From contig CAKTYZ010000003.1 in NCBI GenBank assembly GCA_934635225.1, positions 124,001 through 188,000 of the forward strand: a DNA stretch of 64,000 bases. The letters are read 5' to 3'. The stretch's first letter is position 1. Every line of letters begins with the position of its first letter. Both the position numbers and the translations under genes were made by a program. A model generated the notes under the pieces. It searched no databases. It was given only the letters and a program-made list of their open reading frames with translations, and had not been told where the DNA came from. The DNA comes from an uncultured Kiritimatiellota bacterium. Lineage in GTDB: Bacteria; Verrucomicrobiota; Kiritimatiellia; RFP12; UBA1067. Positions 53,107-61,272 of the stretch are shown piece by piece.

Positions 53107-54209
53107 ATCTCACCTCCACTGATTCGCGCCATTGCATCCGTTTCATCCTTTGCAGCCTCAAATTCCTCCTCTGCCCTTTTTACTTCCGCAAGTAACTGTT
53201 CTCCACTGGGCAAACGAAGCTTGTACTCGGCGGCGAGAATCGTCTTGTTGTCTTCTGGAAGAGTCATCTTAACGAGCGAGTCATTTTTGTTACGGCAAAG
53301 CAGAATCCCAATGGTCTTGTTCTCTTCCGCCGTCTTCTCCACGCGGTCATAATAATTAACGTACATCTGGAGTTGTCCAAGATCCTGATGCGTAAGCTCG
53401 CCCGTCTTGAGTTCAACAATCACAAAACTCTTCAACAGCCTGTTGAAGAAAACCAAGTCGATGAAAAATTCGTCATCCTCAAGCATAATCCTTTTCTGCC
53501 GCGCAACAAAGCAGAAACCATTGCCCATTTCCATGATAAAGTCCTGAAGATGGTCGATAATGGCTTGCTCAAGATCGCTTTCGTAATACTTGGCCTTCTT
53601 CTCAAGTCCCAAGAACTCCAACCGCATCGGGTCCTTGATAATCTCCTGAGGTGTTTCCGGGATGCGTTCTTTTCTTGCGACGGCCAAGACAGCTTCCTTA
53701 TCGTTGCTCAGGCAAAGCCGTTCCCACAGCTGGGAATGTATCTGACGCTCAAGCTCGCGCTTTGTCCAGCAATGACTTACCGCCTCAAGCTGGTAATATT
53801 CACGTTTTTGAGCATCTTCTATTGAAATCAGCAACTTATATTGCGACCAGTTCAATTGCGCATACAGTGTGTGCGCAATTGGGTAAAATCGGTAGAACCT
53901 CCGGCTTTGCTCCAACTGGCGAATGCCAAATCCACTGCCATATTCCGGTTCAAGACGTTCCGCGAGTCCCCGTATAATTCGTGCGCCATACTCCGCCCTA
54001 TCCTTCCCGTGTTGTTCCTCCTCAAATACCCTGCGTCCAAGATTCCAGTACATCATCACGCGATTGAAATCTACGCTTCTAACGGCATTTGCGCGGGCAG
54101 TGTCGATAATCTGGCGAGCGTCGGCAAGCAATTTCTGGCTAACGGCTTCGCCAATTGCGTCCGCACTGCGTTCACAATTGGCATCGAGAGCGGAGGATGT
54201 TTTCTTCAT
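53103..54209 (-). CDS. DUF1016 (YhcG-type) PD-(D/E)XK nuclease
   Basis: 368 aa. N-terminal helical DUF1016_N (RVMMYWNLGRRVFEEEQHGK, YGSGFGIRQLEQSRRFYRFY). C-terminal nuclease: FIDLVFFNRLLKSFVIVELK + TG has the D-(x)n-E-x-K core, then LGQLQMYVNYYD. Acts with RM or other defence genes; here it lies between hsdM and hsdS with 4-bp overlaps on both sides, so it is co-translated with the methylase complex. Confidence 0.9.
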   Translation of the reverse strand: MKKTSSALDANCERSADAIGEAVSQKLLADARQIIDTARANAVRSVDFNRVMMYWNLGRRVFEEEQHGKDRAEYGARIIRGLAERLEPEYGSGFGIRQLEQSRRFYRFYPIAHTLYAQLNWSQYKLLISIEDAQKREYYQLEAVSHCWTKRELERQIHSQLWERLCLSNDKEAVLAVARKERIPETPQEIIKDPMRLEFLGLEKKAKYYESDLEQAIIDHLQDFIMEMGNGFCFVARQKRIMLEDDEFFIDLVFFNRLLKSFVIVELKTGELTHQDLGQLQMYVNYYDRVEKTAEENKTIGILLCRNKNDSLVKMTLPEDNKTILAAEYKLRLPSGEQLLAEVKRAEEEFEAAKDETDAMARISGGEI

Positions 54210-56341
54210 GCTTCAGCCTCCTCATTTATGAATTTCGCCAACTCCGCGCCGATCTCGTCCAGCTCGTTGACCTTGGTCGGCTTGCCAGTCGCATCAAAGC
54301 CAATGTCATCGGCAATGGCCATGAAGATGTCCTCGTCCGGAAAGGCCTCCGCCGCTGCGGACTTGTATTCGGAATCAAGCTTGTCGCGCAACTCGGCGAC
54401 GGACTTCTCCGCAACCGCAGCAATCTGATCCGCCGCCGCCTTGTATTCGGGAATTTCCTTGCGCTCCTTCGGCTTGAGCGCGGCAAACTCCGTCCTCTTG
54501 TCGAGCTTCGCCAGCTCCACCTTGCGGGTCTTGTCAATCTCGGCAAGGCGCTCAACGAGCTGTCCTCTCTCCGCGATCTTGCGTTGAAGGGATTCCTTGT
54601 CCGCCCGCAGTTTCTCCGTTTCGCGCTTCGTGCGCTTGCGGAGGAACAGCACCGAACTCTTCACGCCCGCGCCCGTGCTCATGAACGTGATCTGCGGAAG
54701 CGACACCACCGCCAAGACGCGGAACTTCTCCATCATCCAGTCGCGGACGTACTGGAGGGAGGCATTGGTAAGAATCCCATCCGGAATGACGATTGCAAGA
54801 TAACCACCTTCGACGAGAAAGTGCCAGCACTGTTCGATGAACAGTATTTCGGACGACACACCCGGACGCTGAGCCGCCTTAGACTTCGGATTAAGCCAGT
54901 CCACTCCGCGCTCCGCAAGCCCATACAATCCCAAGTAGGCATGCTCCGTCTGCTTGATGGTGGAACCGAACGGCGGATTGGTGATGATGCAGTCAAAGCT
55001 CTCGTCCTTGAAGCCCCTGTTCCCGCTCTTTGCCGCGATATCCCCAATCGGTTGGAGTCCATCAGCCGCCACGACGTTCGTATGACCGTCGTCATGAATG
55101 ATCATATTCATCTTCGCCGTTCGCGCAATCTGTTCATTGATCTCAATTCCAAAAAGCCGCTCCTGCGCGAACCCATGCCAGCTCTTGTAACAACCGATCG
55201 TCGTTGCGCCGTATTTCTTCTCCGCCGCCTTGCGCACCTTGTCGAGCGCATGCAGGAGAAATCCGCCCGACCCGCAGGACGTGTCAAGGACGCGCCAGTT
55301 GCTCGCTATCGGCAGGACATCAACAATGAACTTCACCACCGCCCGAGGCGTGAAGAACTGCCCGAAGTTGCCGCGGAAGAAGGACGTCATGAACGTCTCA
55401 AATGCGCGCCCCTTCGAATCGAGATCCGTCTCGGTCAGGTTGACGTCCTCAAGATAAGAAACAACAGTACGAACCTTTGCCGGAGAAAGCCGTATATCGT
55501 CCTTGAACACTTCGGGGGCCTGCTTGCGTCCCTCGGCATAGAGGTCTTTTAGTCGCTTCAAAAGTGCCGCGTTCGTCTGTTCCGGAATATCTTCGGTAAT
55601 CACCTGAAACGCATAAGGATCGCCGTCTTCGCGATCTTCTTTGCGCTCGTCCCAAATCTTGCAGAAGATCAACTTGTCAAACTCGTCAAATGCGTCGGAC
55701 GGATTCAGCTCGCCGCCGCCCCACAGCGCCTGATGCGCCTGGGCAAAACGATGGGTCAGTTCATCTTCCGTCACTTGCTTCAGCGCAAAGGTCTTCTGTC
55801 CATGCTTCCCGATGCCGCCATTGACGCCATAGCGGTACTCCGAAATGTACATCGACCCAAAACGCGGGATGTCCGCGACCGTTTTCCGCGCCTTGGGCTT
55901 CTTGTCGGGGACTTCGTAATACTCGTTCTTGATCCCGGATGTTGTCCAGACATAACGCGCCCCTTCCGACACCGCATAGCTGAACGCCTGTTCGACCGCC
56001 TGACGAAATTCAGCCTCGGTCACCTCCACCTTCTTACACTCGACGATGATGATCGGCGTCTCATGCTTGGCATCGGCATAGACCTCGATGTCGGCCTCGC
56101 GCAGCGACGAACCGATTGTCACCGGCGCAAACAGCCGAATGCGATCATCAGGATATTCATACTGCAAGACAAGCGTCAAGTAAGCCTTGGCCTCGATAAT
56201 CGCCTCCGGCTTCGTCCAGTCGCGCGAAATTCCATGCCGAAGATACTCGATCCGCTTCCCATCATCACCGAGACGGATCAGTTTCTTCGCCACTCCCTGG
56301 GCGATCAAATCGTCACTTTGTGTTATCAGTTTTTTCTTCAT
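54206..56341 (-). CDS. hsdM: type I restriction-modification methyltransferase HsdM with fused HsdR-N-like domain
   Basis: About 711 aa. ATG 56341 chosen (56350 possible). Residues ~20-130 look like the HsdR N-terminal domain (EAKAYLTLVLQYEYP, READIEVYADAKHETPIIIV then ECKK), a PD-(D/E)XK-like core. The N6-adenine methylase follows: SFFRGNFGQFFTPRAVVKFI, LDTSCGSGGFLLHALDKV, GIEINEQIARTAKMNM, motif IV NPPFG, VIPDGILTN. A long coiled coil (~residues 545-640) ends it. Methylates adenine at sites chosen by HsdS. No separate HsdR gene is seen. Confidence 0.9.
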   Translation of the reverse strand: MKKKLITQSDDLIAQGVAKKLIRLGDDGKRIEYLRHGISRDWTKPEAIIEAKAYLTLVLQYEYPDDRIRLFAPVTIGSSLREADIEVYADAKHETPIIIVECKKVEVTEAEFRQAVEQAFSYAVSEGARYVWTTSGIKNEYYEVPDKKPKARKTVADIPRFGSMYISEYRYGVNGGIGKHGQKTFALKQVTEDELTHRFAQAHQALWGGGELNPSDAFDEFDKLIFCKIWDERKEDREDGDPYAFQVITEDIPEQTNAALLKRLKDLYAEGRKQAPEVFKDDIRLSPAKVRTVVSYLEDVNLTETDLDSKGRAFETFMTSFFRGNFGQFFTPRAVVKFIVDVLPIASNWRVLDTSCGSGGFLLHALDKVRKAAEKKYGATTIGCYKSWHGFAQERLFGIEINEQIARTAKMNMIIHDDGHTNVVAADGLQPIGDIAAKSGNRGFKDESFDCIITNPPFGSTIKQTEHAYLGLYGLAERGVDWLNPKSKAAQRPGVSSEILFIEQCWHFLVEGGYLAIVIPDGILTNASLQYVRDWMMEKFRVLAVVSLPQITFMSTGAGVKSSVLFLRKRTKRETEKLRADKESLQRKIAERGQLVERLAEIDKTRKVELAKLDKRTEFAALKPKERKEIPEYKAAADQIAAVAEKSVAELRDKLDSEYKSAAAEAFPDEDIFMAIADDIGFDATGKPTKVNELDEIGAELAKFINEEAEA

Positions 56342-56370
56342 ATGTCTCATGTTCCAGCTACTGATCCATG

Positions 56371-56754
56371 TCAGCAAATAGTCTTAACGCCATATTGCGA
56401 GAATTTGCCATCGCCAGTCACTATGGGCATACCTCTGATGAGTGCTGTTGCTATTATTATTCTATCGGCTGGATCCTTATGGAAATCCGGAAGATTCGCA
56501 GCGCGTAGCATAATATCGTCATTGGGCGGAATTGCCGAGAGCCCATAAAGTTCCGTCAAGTCAGCAAGAAACTCCTCTGCATCAACAGGGATAACGACTT
56601 TCCCTTCCTTCTGCAATCGGGCAATCTCCCAGACGGAAATAGATGAGTAGTGAAGCGAGGAAGCTACGGTAATGCGTCGCTTGGCATCAGCGCTCAAATC
56701 TCCGCCGCCCATTCCAAGCCAGATAAGCGCACACGTATCAAGCAAATACCTCAT
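56371..56754 (-). CDS. PIN-domain toxin (type II toxin-antitoxin)
   Basis: 127 aa from ATG 56754, giving a TAATG overlap with the antitoxin; the longer frame to 56769 is less likely. MRYLLDTCALIWL carries the first acidic residue, ISVWEIA the second (Glu), and DPADRIIIATAL the third; GDGKFSQYGVKTI ends the fold. A VapC/YacL-type ribonuclease that would cleave RNA when unneutralised. 29 bp upstream of hsdM, so probably on the same transcript. Confidence 0.9.
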   Translation of the reverse strand: MRYLLDTCALIWLGMGGGDLSADAKRRITVASSLHYSSISVWEIARLQKEGKVVIPVDAEEFLADLTELYGLSAIPPNDDIMLRAANLPDFHKDPADRIIIATALIRGMPIVTGDGKFSQYGVKTIC

Positions 56755-56984
56755 TACGCATTCTCCCAAAGCTCAGAGTCGTCGGCGAAGATATCCCCTT
56801 TGACAGCAATCTTCTGCCCATAGTCTGGAATCGACCGGATTTTACGCGTCTGCTCAATAGGGACGATGCGAGCAATAGGGCGCCCGTATCGCATAATCGT
56901 AAAAGAGACAAGCCCCGACTCGACCTCGGAGAGCATCCCCGAAAAATTCGCCTTGGCTTCATTAACACTCATCGTCGTTTGCAT
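56754..56984 (-). CDS. Phd/YefM-family antitoxin
   Basis: 76 aa. MQTTMSVNEAKANFSGMLSE is the Phd/YefM DNA-binding start, then YGRPIARIVPIE. The acidic C-terminus DIFADDSELWENA would bind the PIN toxin. AAGGAG 9 nt before ATG. Likely autorepresses the promoter at 57008-57036 through two direct repeats. Confidence 0.9.
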   Translation of the reverse strand: MQTTMSVNEAKANFSGMLSEVESGLVSFTIMRYGRPIARIVPIEQTRKIRSIPDYGQKIAVKGDIFADDSELWENA

Positions 56985-57007
56985 ATCATATCTCCTTAAA
57001 CGCCGCC

Positions 57008-57050
57008 ATTATACCATTTTAGACCTCTTGAATCAATCATGACCTCTTGA
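57008..57050 (-). promoter_or_regulatory. promoter and candidate operator repeats of the toxin-antitoxin/defence operon
   Basis: TTGATT (57036-57031), 17-bp spacer, TATAAT (57013-57008) preceded by TGG. TCAAGAGGTC occurs twice on the minus strand (57031-57022 and 57050-57041), 19 bp apart, flanking the -35. Confidence 0.6.
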
Positions 57051-57208
57051 CCAACAACGATATCTAAATCACTCTTTGCAGCACACCCCATCAATATTAT
57101 TTTCGCAGACGCTTTTTAGCGTCATCCATTCCGCCAAGGTCGGTTAGCCCAGGGTCCGAGGGTCGGGTCCGAGGGTCAGACCATAATGGTGGGGTAAAAG
57201 TGGTGGGG

Positions 57209-58288
57209 TTAGGCACAAATCACCGCCTTTCCCTTGCGCAGAATCCTGTACTGCTTGCCGGGCAGATAGCGATTCTTCTCGCCTCCTGCAACCGCGATGT
57301 AGCCCGACTTCGCAAGCGGCGTCAGGTAGCGGGCCGTGAAGAAGTTCGCGCTGGCGATTCCGAGAGCCGCGCGCAGTTCGGCCGGACGCCTCGGACCGTC
57401 CGCGAGCCGCTTCAGGATGTCGTACGCCACCTTGTCACTGCCCTTCTCCAGCAGATGCGGGACACGGTCTGGCAGGGACTGCTCAAACCGGGCGAAATCC
57501 CTCCGCCTCGCCTTCCACTGCTTCTCATCATCCACCGAGAGACCCTTCTTCGCACGGCCGGAGAGACGCTCGTCGGCAAGTTCCTTCAGAACGAGGCGAA
57601 TCGACTTCTCGTGCATCTCACGGACTTTCCCCCACGGCAAGGGGCAGAAGGCGGAATAGATGAACCGATAGCCGTCGACACACCGCGCATCACCCCTCGC
57701 CGCCGCGGCGAAGCTGCACCATTCGTATTCGTCCGGCCAGCGGACCATCTTCGCCTTGACCGGATTGCGGTCGATGTAGCCCGCCATGTTCATCAGCTCC
57801 GCCTTCTCGTCCGGCTCGCACGTCTTCGCGCGGAAACGCGACTCCCAGATCGTCCCCGTGTGGACGCGCCGGCCGTTGTAGGACATCGTCGCGGTCTGCT
57901 TGAGCGTCTTCATGAACTCGCTCGCGCTCCACATCCGGCGCAGATAGCGCCTGCGGAAGCGCCCCCTGCCGTTCACACCGCCGATCTTCCCCAGCAGCTC
58001 CCACTCCTTCTCGATCTCGGCCAGGGCCGTCCCGGAGTAAAGCGCGCGGATGCAGGCCAGGAGCTCGTCGTCCGACAGCTCGCGGGGATCCGGCACGTAG
58101 ACGAGGATGTGGAAGTGGTTGCTCATGAAGCAATACGCCAGCACCTCCACGCAGGAAAACGTCGCAACGCGCCAAAGCCGTTCGACGAAGCGCGTCTTCT
58201 CCTCGTCATTCAGGAAGAACGCGCGGTTGGCAATGCGGCTGATCAGATGGCAGCACTGGTTGGTCTTGAAGTTGCGCAACGGCCTCAT
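57209..58288 (-). CDS. RAYT-type Y1 (HUH) transposase with C-terminal winged-helix domain
   Basis: 359 aa from ATG 58288. IS200-like HUH motif CFMSNHFHILVYVPDP, later FMKTLKQTATMSYNGRRVHT, GTIWESRFRAK and AGYIDRNPVKAKMV with the downstream region where the nucleophile Tyr is expected. After ~residue 270 a winged helix follows (RRPAELRAALGIASANFFTA). Y1 transposases of this type mobilise or maintain REP palindromes. TGGTATAAT (58296-58304) lies exactly 7 nt before ATG. The gene seems intact; a truncated copy is at 45914-46051. Confidence 0.9.
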   Translation of the reverse strand: MRPLRNFKTNQCCHLISRIANRAFFLNDEEKTRFVERLWRVATFSCVEVLAYCFMSNHFHILVYVPDPRELSDDELLACIRALYSGTALAEIEKEWELLGKIGGVNGRGRFRRRYLRRMWSASEFMKTLKQTATMSYNGRRVHTGTIWESRFRAKTCEPDEKAELMNMAGYIDRNPVKAKMVRWPDEYEWCSFAAAARGDARCVDGYRFIYSAFCPLPWGKVREMHEKSIRLVLKELADERLSGRAKKGLSVDDEKQWKARRRDFARFEQSLPDRVPHLLEKGSDKVAYDILKRLADGPRRPAELRAALGIASANFFTARYLTPLAKSGYIAVAGGEKNRYLPGKQYRILRKGKAVICA

Positions 58289-58295
58289 GGCGTAC

Positions 58296-58304
58296 ATTAT
58301 ACCA
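58296..58304 (-). promoter_or_regulatory. extended -10 (TGGTATAAT) of the RAYT gene, leaderless geometry
   Basis: TATAAT at 58301-58296, exactly 7 nt before ATG 58288. Confidence 0.6.
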
Positions 58305-58363
58305 TAATTTCGCACAACCCCACCACCCGAACCCCACCATTAGGGTCTGACCCTCTAAAGCCC

Positions 58364-58862
58364 CACCTGCGCCGCCTCGCAGGGCATCAACATCCTCACG
58401 GGACGCTACCACGGCGCCCGGCAGGAGGACGCCGCGGTGAACGTCTGCGCCTCGGGCGCCGTGCTGGTCGCCGCCGCCCTCACCGTCTGTTTCGCCGTCG
58501 CGCTCCCAGGGACGGACCTGATCATGGACCTCTTCCGCGGCGCCGACTCGACCTTCGATCCCGAAGCGTTCCGCCGCTGCGGCTTCCTCCTGTTCGTGAT
58601 CATGTTCTTCCGCGAAATCGCCGAGGGCGCCCTGCTCGTCGCCGGCGGCGCCTTGCGCGGCGTCGGCGACACCGGTTACGTGATGAAACTGCAGTGTTCG
58701 GTCGAACTGTTCGTCCGCCTGCCGCTCATCTTCATCGTCTCGGCCCTCTCGGACTCCGTCTACCTTCTCTGGTTGACGATGCCCGTCGACCTCGGCTTCA
58801 CGGCGATCCTCTTCGTCCGCCGCTGGCTCTCCGGCAAGTGGCGCACCCGCCACCTGGAATGA
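58364..58862 (+). pseudogene. MATE efflux transporter, 3' fragment
   Basis: Open in frame from the RAYT boundary: QGINILTGRYHGARQEDAAV, then four hydrophobic helices with REIAEGALLVAGGALRGVGD + TGYVMKL and PLIFIVSALSDSVYLLWLTM, ending GKWRTRHLE. This is the last third of a MATE family transporter. The 5' two thirds are not on the other side of the RAYT element, so a deletion or rearrangement accompanied insertion. Only plus-strand coding sequence in this half of the window. Confidence 0.8.
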
Positions 58863-58878
58863 CCCCCGCCCGGGACCG

Positions 58879-61242
58879 TCACTCCACGATGATGGACAGG
58901 CCCTTCCGGACCAACCGCAGGACGGCGTTCGCCGCGTCGTAGGCCACCAGGTAGCCACGCGCACGGCCATCCGCCACCACGGTCCAATCCGCCAGACCGG
59001 CCGTTCCCGCGCAGTCCGTAAACGTGCAGGGAATCGCAATCTCCTTCGGCAGACCCGCCGCCGGAATGTCGGTCAGCGTCAGCGTGCCCTTCTCCGCCAG
59101 CTGCGCGCCCTTGATGGACATGCCGCCCGCGAGGGACAACGTCAGTCCGTCGAGCGCGAAACCCGCCGCGTCCGCCGCCGAAACGTCCAGCGTCGTTCCC
59201 GCGGCCATCTCCACGGCATAGCTCGTCCGTCCGGGCACGACCCCCTTCGTAACGTAATTCGACAACTCGAACATCTCCTTCGGCGATACGCCGCTCCTGA
59301 AATCACCGCCGCTCATCCAGTGTCCATGCTCTCTCGTTCCGATCGTCTCGGCCGCCGTCAGTTCGTGCAGGAGTTTCCACGTCGTACCGTCCGGGCTGGA
59401 TTCGAACGTCCAGGAAATCGGCGTACCGACCTCTCCCCAGTCACCCGGCGCCCCAGAGCAGACGTCGAACGAAGACAACGAATTCGCACCTTCCGGCAGA
59501 CGCCAGGAAATGACCTGCCATGTGGCCTGATCCGACTCCTGTGGCGTACGCAAGAATTCCGTATGCATAAAAACCATATCAGAGCCCTTCTCCATAATGT
59601 GATCGAGCGTCACCTCAAAGCCCTGGATCATCCATTCATATCGCAAATTGTCGGGCATGAGCTGATACTCGCCACGGGCGAAATCGGCCACCGCCTTCGT
59701 TGCCGAAACACCCGCGGGGCTCGGCCAGTCGATCCACCTCCCCGTGCCGTCGAAAAGGGCCAGTTCGCCGAGCTTGAGCGTCTTCCCGGATGCCGCGCCG
59801 GTGTTCTCTCGGATCGTCCAGCGGTAGAAGGTGTCCGTGCAGCCGAACTTGGAGAACACCACACCGCCCTCGTTCACGCAAATCGTCGCCGGCATCTTCC
59901 CCGGTTCGTAGACCGTGAGGCGTCCCGCTCCGCTTTTGTCGAGAACGCTTTCGCCGCCGAAACAAAGTCCCTTGACCGACCCGTCCCCCGCCGTGACGAT
60001 CGGCGTGACGATGCGCCCGCCGTTGATGCATTCGATCGACGAGGTATCGAACGTGGCGCCCGCCGGAAAGGTCAGCGTCATGCCGTCGACGATCATGTGC
60101 GCCCCGGCCGCGACCGAACACGACGCCAGCGTCAGCGGCGCCTTGACGAGCACGGTGCCGGCGTCGACCTGCAGCGTCGACTTCGCGGCGGCCGTCGCGG
60201 CGGAAACCGTGAGCGTGCCCGAACCGACCTTGATGATATCCGTTTCATCCGCGATCGTGGCCGCGAGCGTCCCGTCGAGATCGTCCGCGCCGAACACCAG
60301 CGCACCCTTGCCCGCAATGGAACCTCCCGTCGTCGTCACGGAATTGACATGTTGGGTGCAGACCGCCGCGAAGACGAGCTTCGAGCTTCCGCCTCTCGCC
60401 GTGACGGTTCCCTTGCCGCTGCCGAACGGCAACGTATCATTGCAGAACATGCGGAACTTGGCATTGTCGCCCAGATACAGATTGTTGGAACCCGCCCAGA
60501 CAATCGGTTCGCTCACTTCGATCTGCCCGTTGTTCGACGTGCCATCGCCCCAGGAGCACCTGAACTCGACGTTCCCCGTGCCGCGGACGGTCAGTTTGCC
60601 GGGGCCAATCTTGACGCTGTTGCCGTAGTTGGCAAGGTCGATCGTCACACCGGAGCCGTTGACGCTTTCCCAGATGAAGTCGCCGCGACCGACGAGCTCA
60701 GATCCCCAGCCCTGACCGGACCGGAGCGCACCGCCGGCGAAGAGCAATCGCGCAGGCTTGGCGTTGTCGTTGTACATGCCGCTCGTGCGGACGTAGCCGC
60801 TCTTCAGTGTCAGCACGTCGAGCGTCTCGCCCGCCGTAACCGCATCGGCCGAGACGGTGAGACTGCCGAGACCGACGCCGCCCTTCTCCATGTCGGTGTT
60901 GCCGCCGTCGTTCAGAATCGTCCCGAAGCCGCCGTTCGCGCCGATGGTGAACGCCGTGGCGCTCCCCCCGCTCGGCCCCTCGCCGAAGCGCGTTCCCGAG
61001 CCGGAAAGTTCGATCCGGGCGTTGTCGCCCGCGGCGCAACCGAGCGCGACCGTCTTCGGCAGCACGACGGCTCCGCCCGACACCGTCAACGTGCCGTGGA
61101 TCTCGGCGGATTCAGGCTGTTCGGTCGGCGTGGACGTGATGGACTTCGTCTCGTTCGCCTGAACGATGATGTCCTCGGCCATTGCCATCGGCGACGCCAA
61201 TACGGCGGTCAGCGCCACCACGCCCATTACCATCTTGTTCAT
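58879..61242 (-). CDS. large secreted beta-strand-rich surface protein (autotransporter-repeat-like)
   Basis: 787 aa, signal peptide MNKMVMGVVALTAVLASPMAMA, AAGGAAA ribosome-binding site. Repeating GxLxVxGG/ASA-type strands (HGTLTVSGGAVVLPKTVALG, SGTLTVSAATAAAKSTLQVD, TLQVDAGTVLVKAPLTLAS) indicate a right-handed beta-helix like autotransporter-associated repeats. Around residues 480-640 a discoidin-like beta-sandwich appears (TFYRWTIRENTGAASGKTLK, WQVISWRLPEGANSLSSFDV). It ends LRLVRKGLSIIVE; no translocator barrel or LPXTG is present. Follows the GH74-like gene by 30 bp and is probably co-transcribed. Confidence 0.7.
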   Translation of the reverse strand: MNKMVMGVVALTAVLASPMAMAEDIIVQANETKSITSTPTEQPESAEIHGTLTVSGGAVVLPKTVALGCAAGDNARIELSGSGTRFGEGPSGGSATAFTIGANGGFGTILNDGGNTDMEKGGVGLGSLTVSADAVTAGETLDVLTLKSGYVRTSGMYNDNAKPARLLFAGGALRSGQGWGSELVGRGDFIWESVNGSGVTIDLANYGNSVKIGPGKLTVRGTGNVEFRCSWGDGTSNNGQIEVSEPIVWAGSNNLYLGDNAKFRMFCNDTLPFGSGKGTVTARGGSSKLVFAAVCTQHVNSVTTTGGSIAGKGALVFGADDLDGTLAATIADETDIIKVGSGTLTVSAATAAAKSTLQVDAGTVLVKAPLTLASCSVAAGAHMIVDGMTLTFPAGATFDTSSIECINGGRIVTPIVTAGDGSVKGLCFGGESVLDKSGAGRLTVYEPGKMPATICVNEGGVVFSKFGCTDTFYRWTIRENTGAASGKTLKLGELALFDGTGRWIDWPSPAGVSATKAVADFARGEYQLMPDNLRYEWMIQGFEVTLDHIMEKGSDMVFMHTEFLRTPQESDQATWQVISWRLPEGANSLSSFDVCSGAPGDWGEVGTPISWTFESSPDGTTWKLLHELTAAETIGTREHGHWMSGGDFRSGVSPKEMFELSNYVTKGVVPGRTSYAVEMAAGTTLDVSAADAAGFALDGLTLSLAGGMSIKGAQLAEKGTLTLTDIPAAGLPKEIAIPCTFTDCAGTAGLADWTVVADGRARGYLVAYDAANAVLRLVRKGLSIIVE

Positions 61243-61272
61243 CTCGTTTTCCTTTCCTTGGGTTGTTGAAAA

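Larger units (their letters stand above)
57171..58355 (-). mobile_element. RAYT element with terminal inverted repeats
   Basis: AACCCCACCA-CCC-ACCCCACCATTA-GGGTCTGACCCTC-type ends at 57171-57210 and 58316-58355 are inverted relative to each other and enclose the Y1 transposase. A tandem 13-bp repeat (GGGTCCGAGGGTC twice) lies at 57152-57177. The right end touches a truncated MATE gene. Confidence 0.75.
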
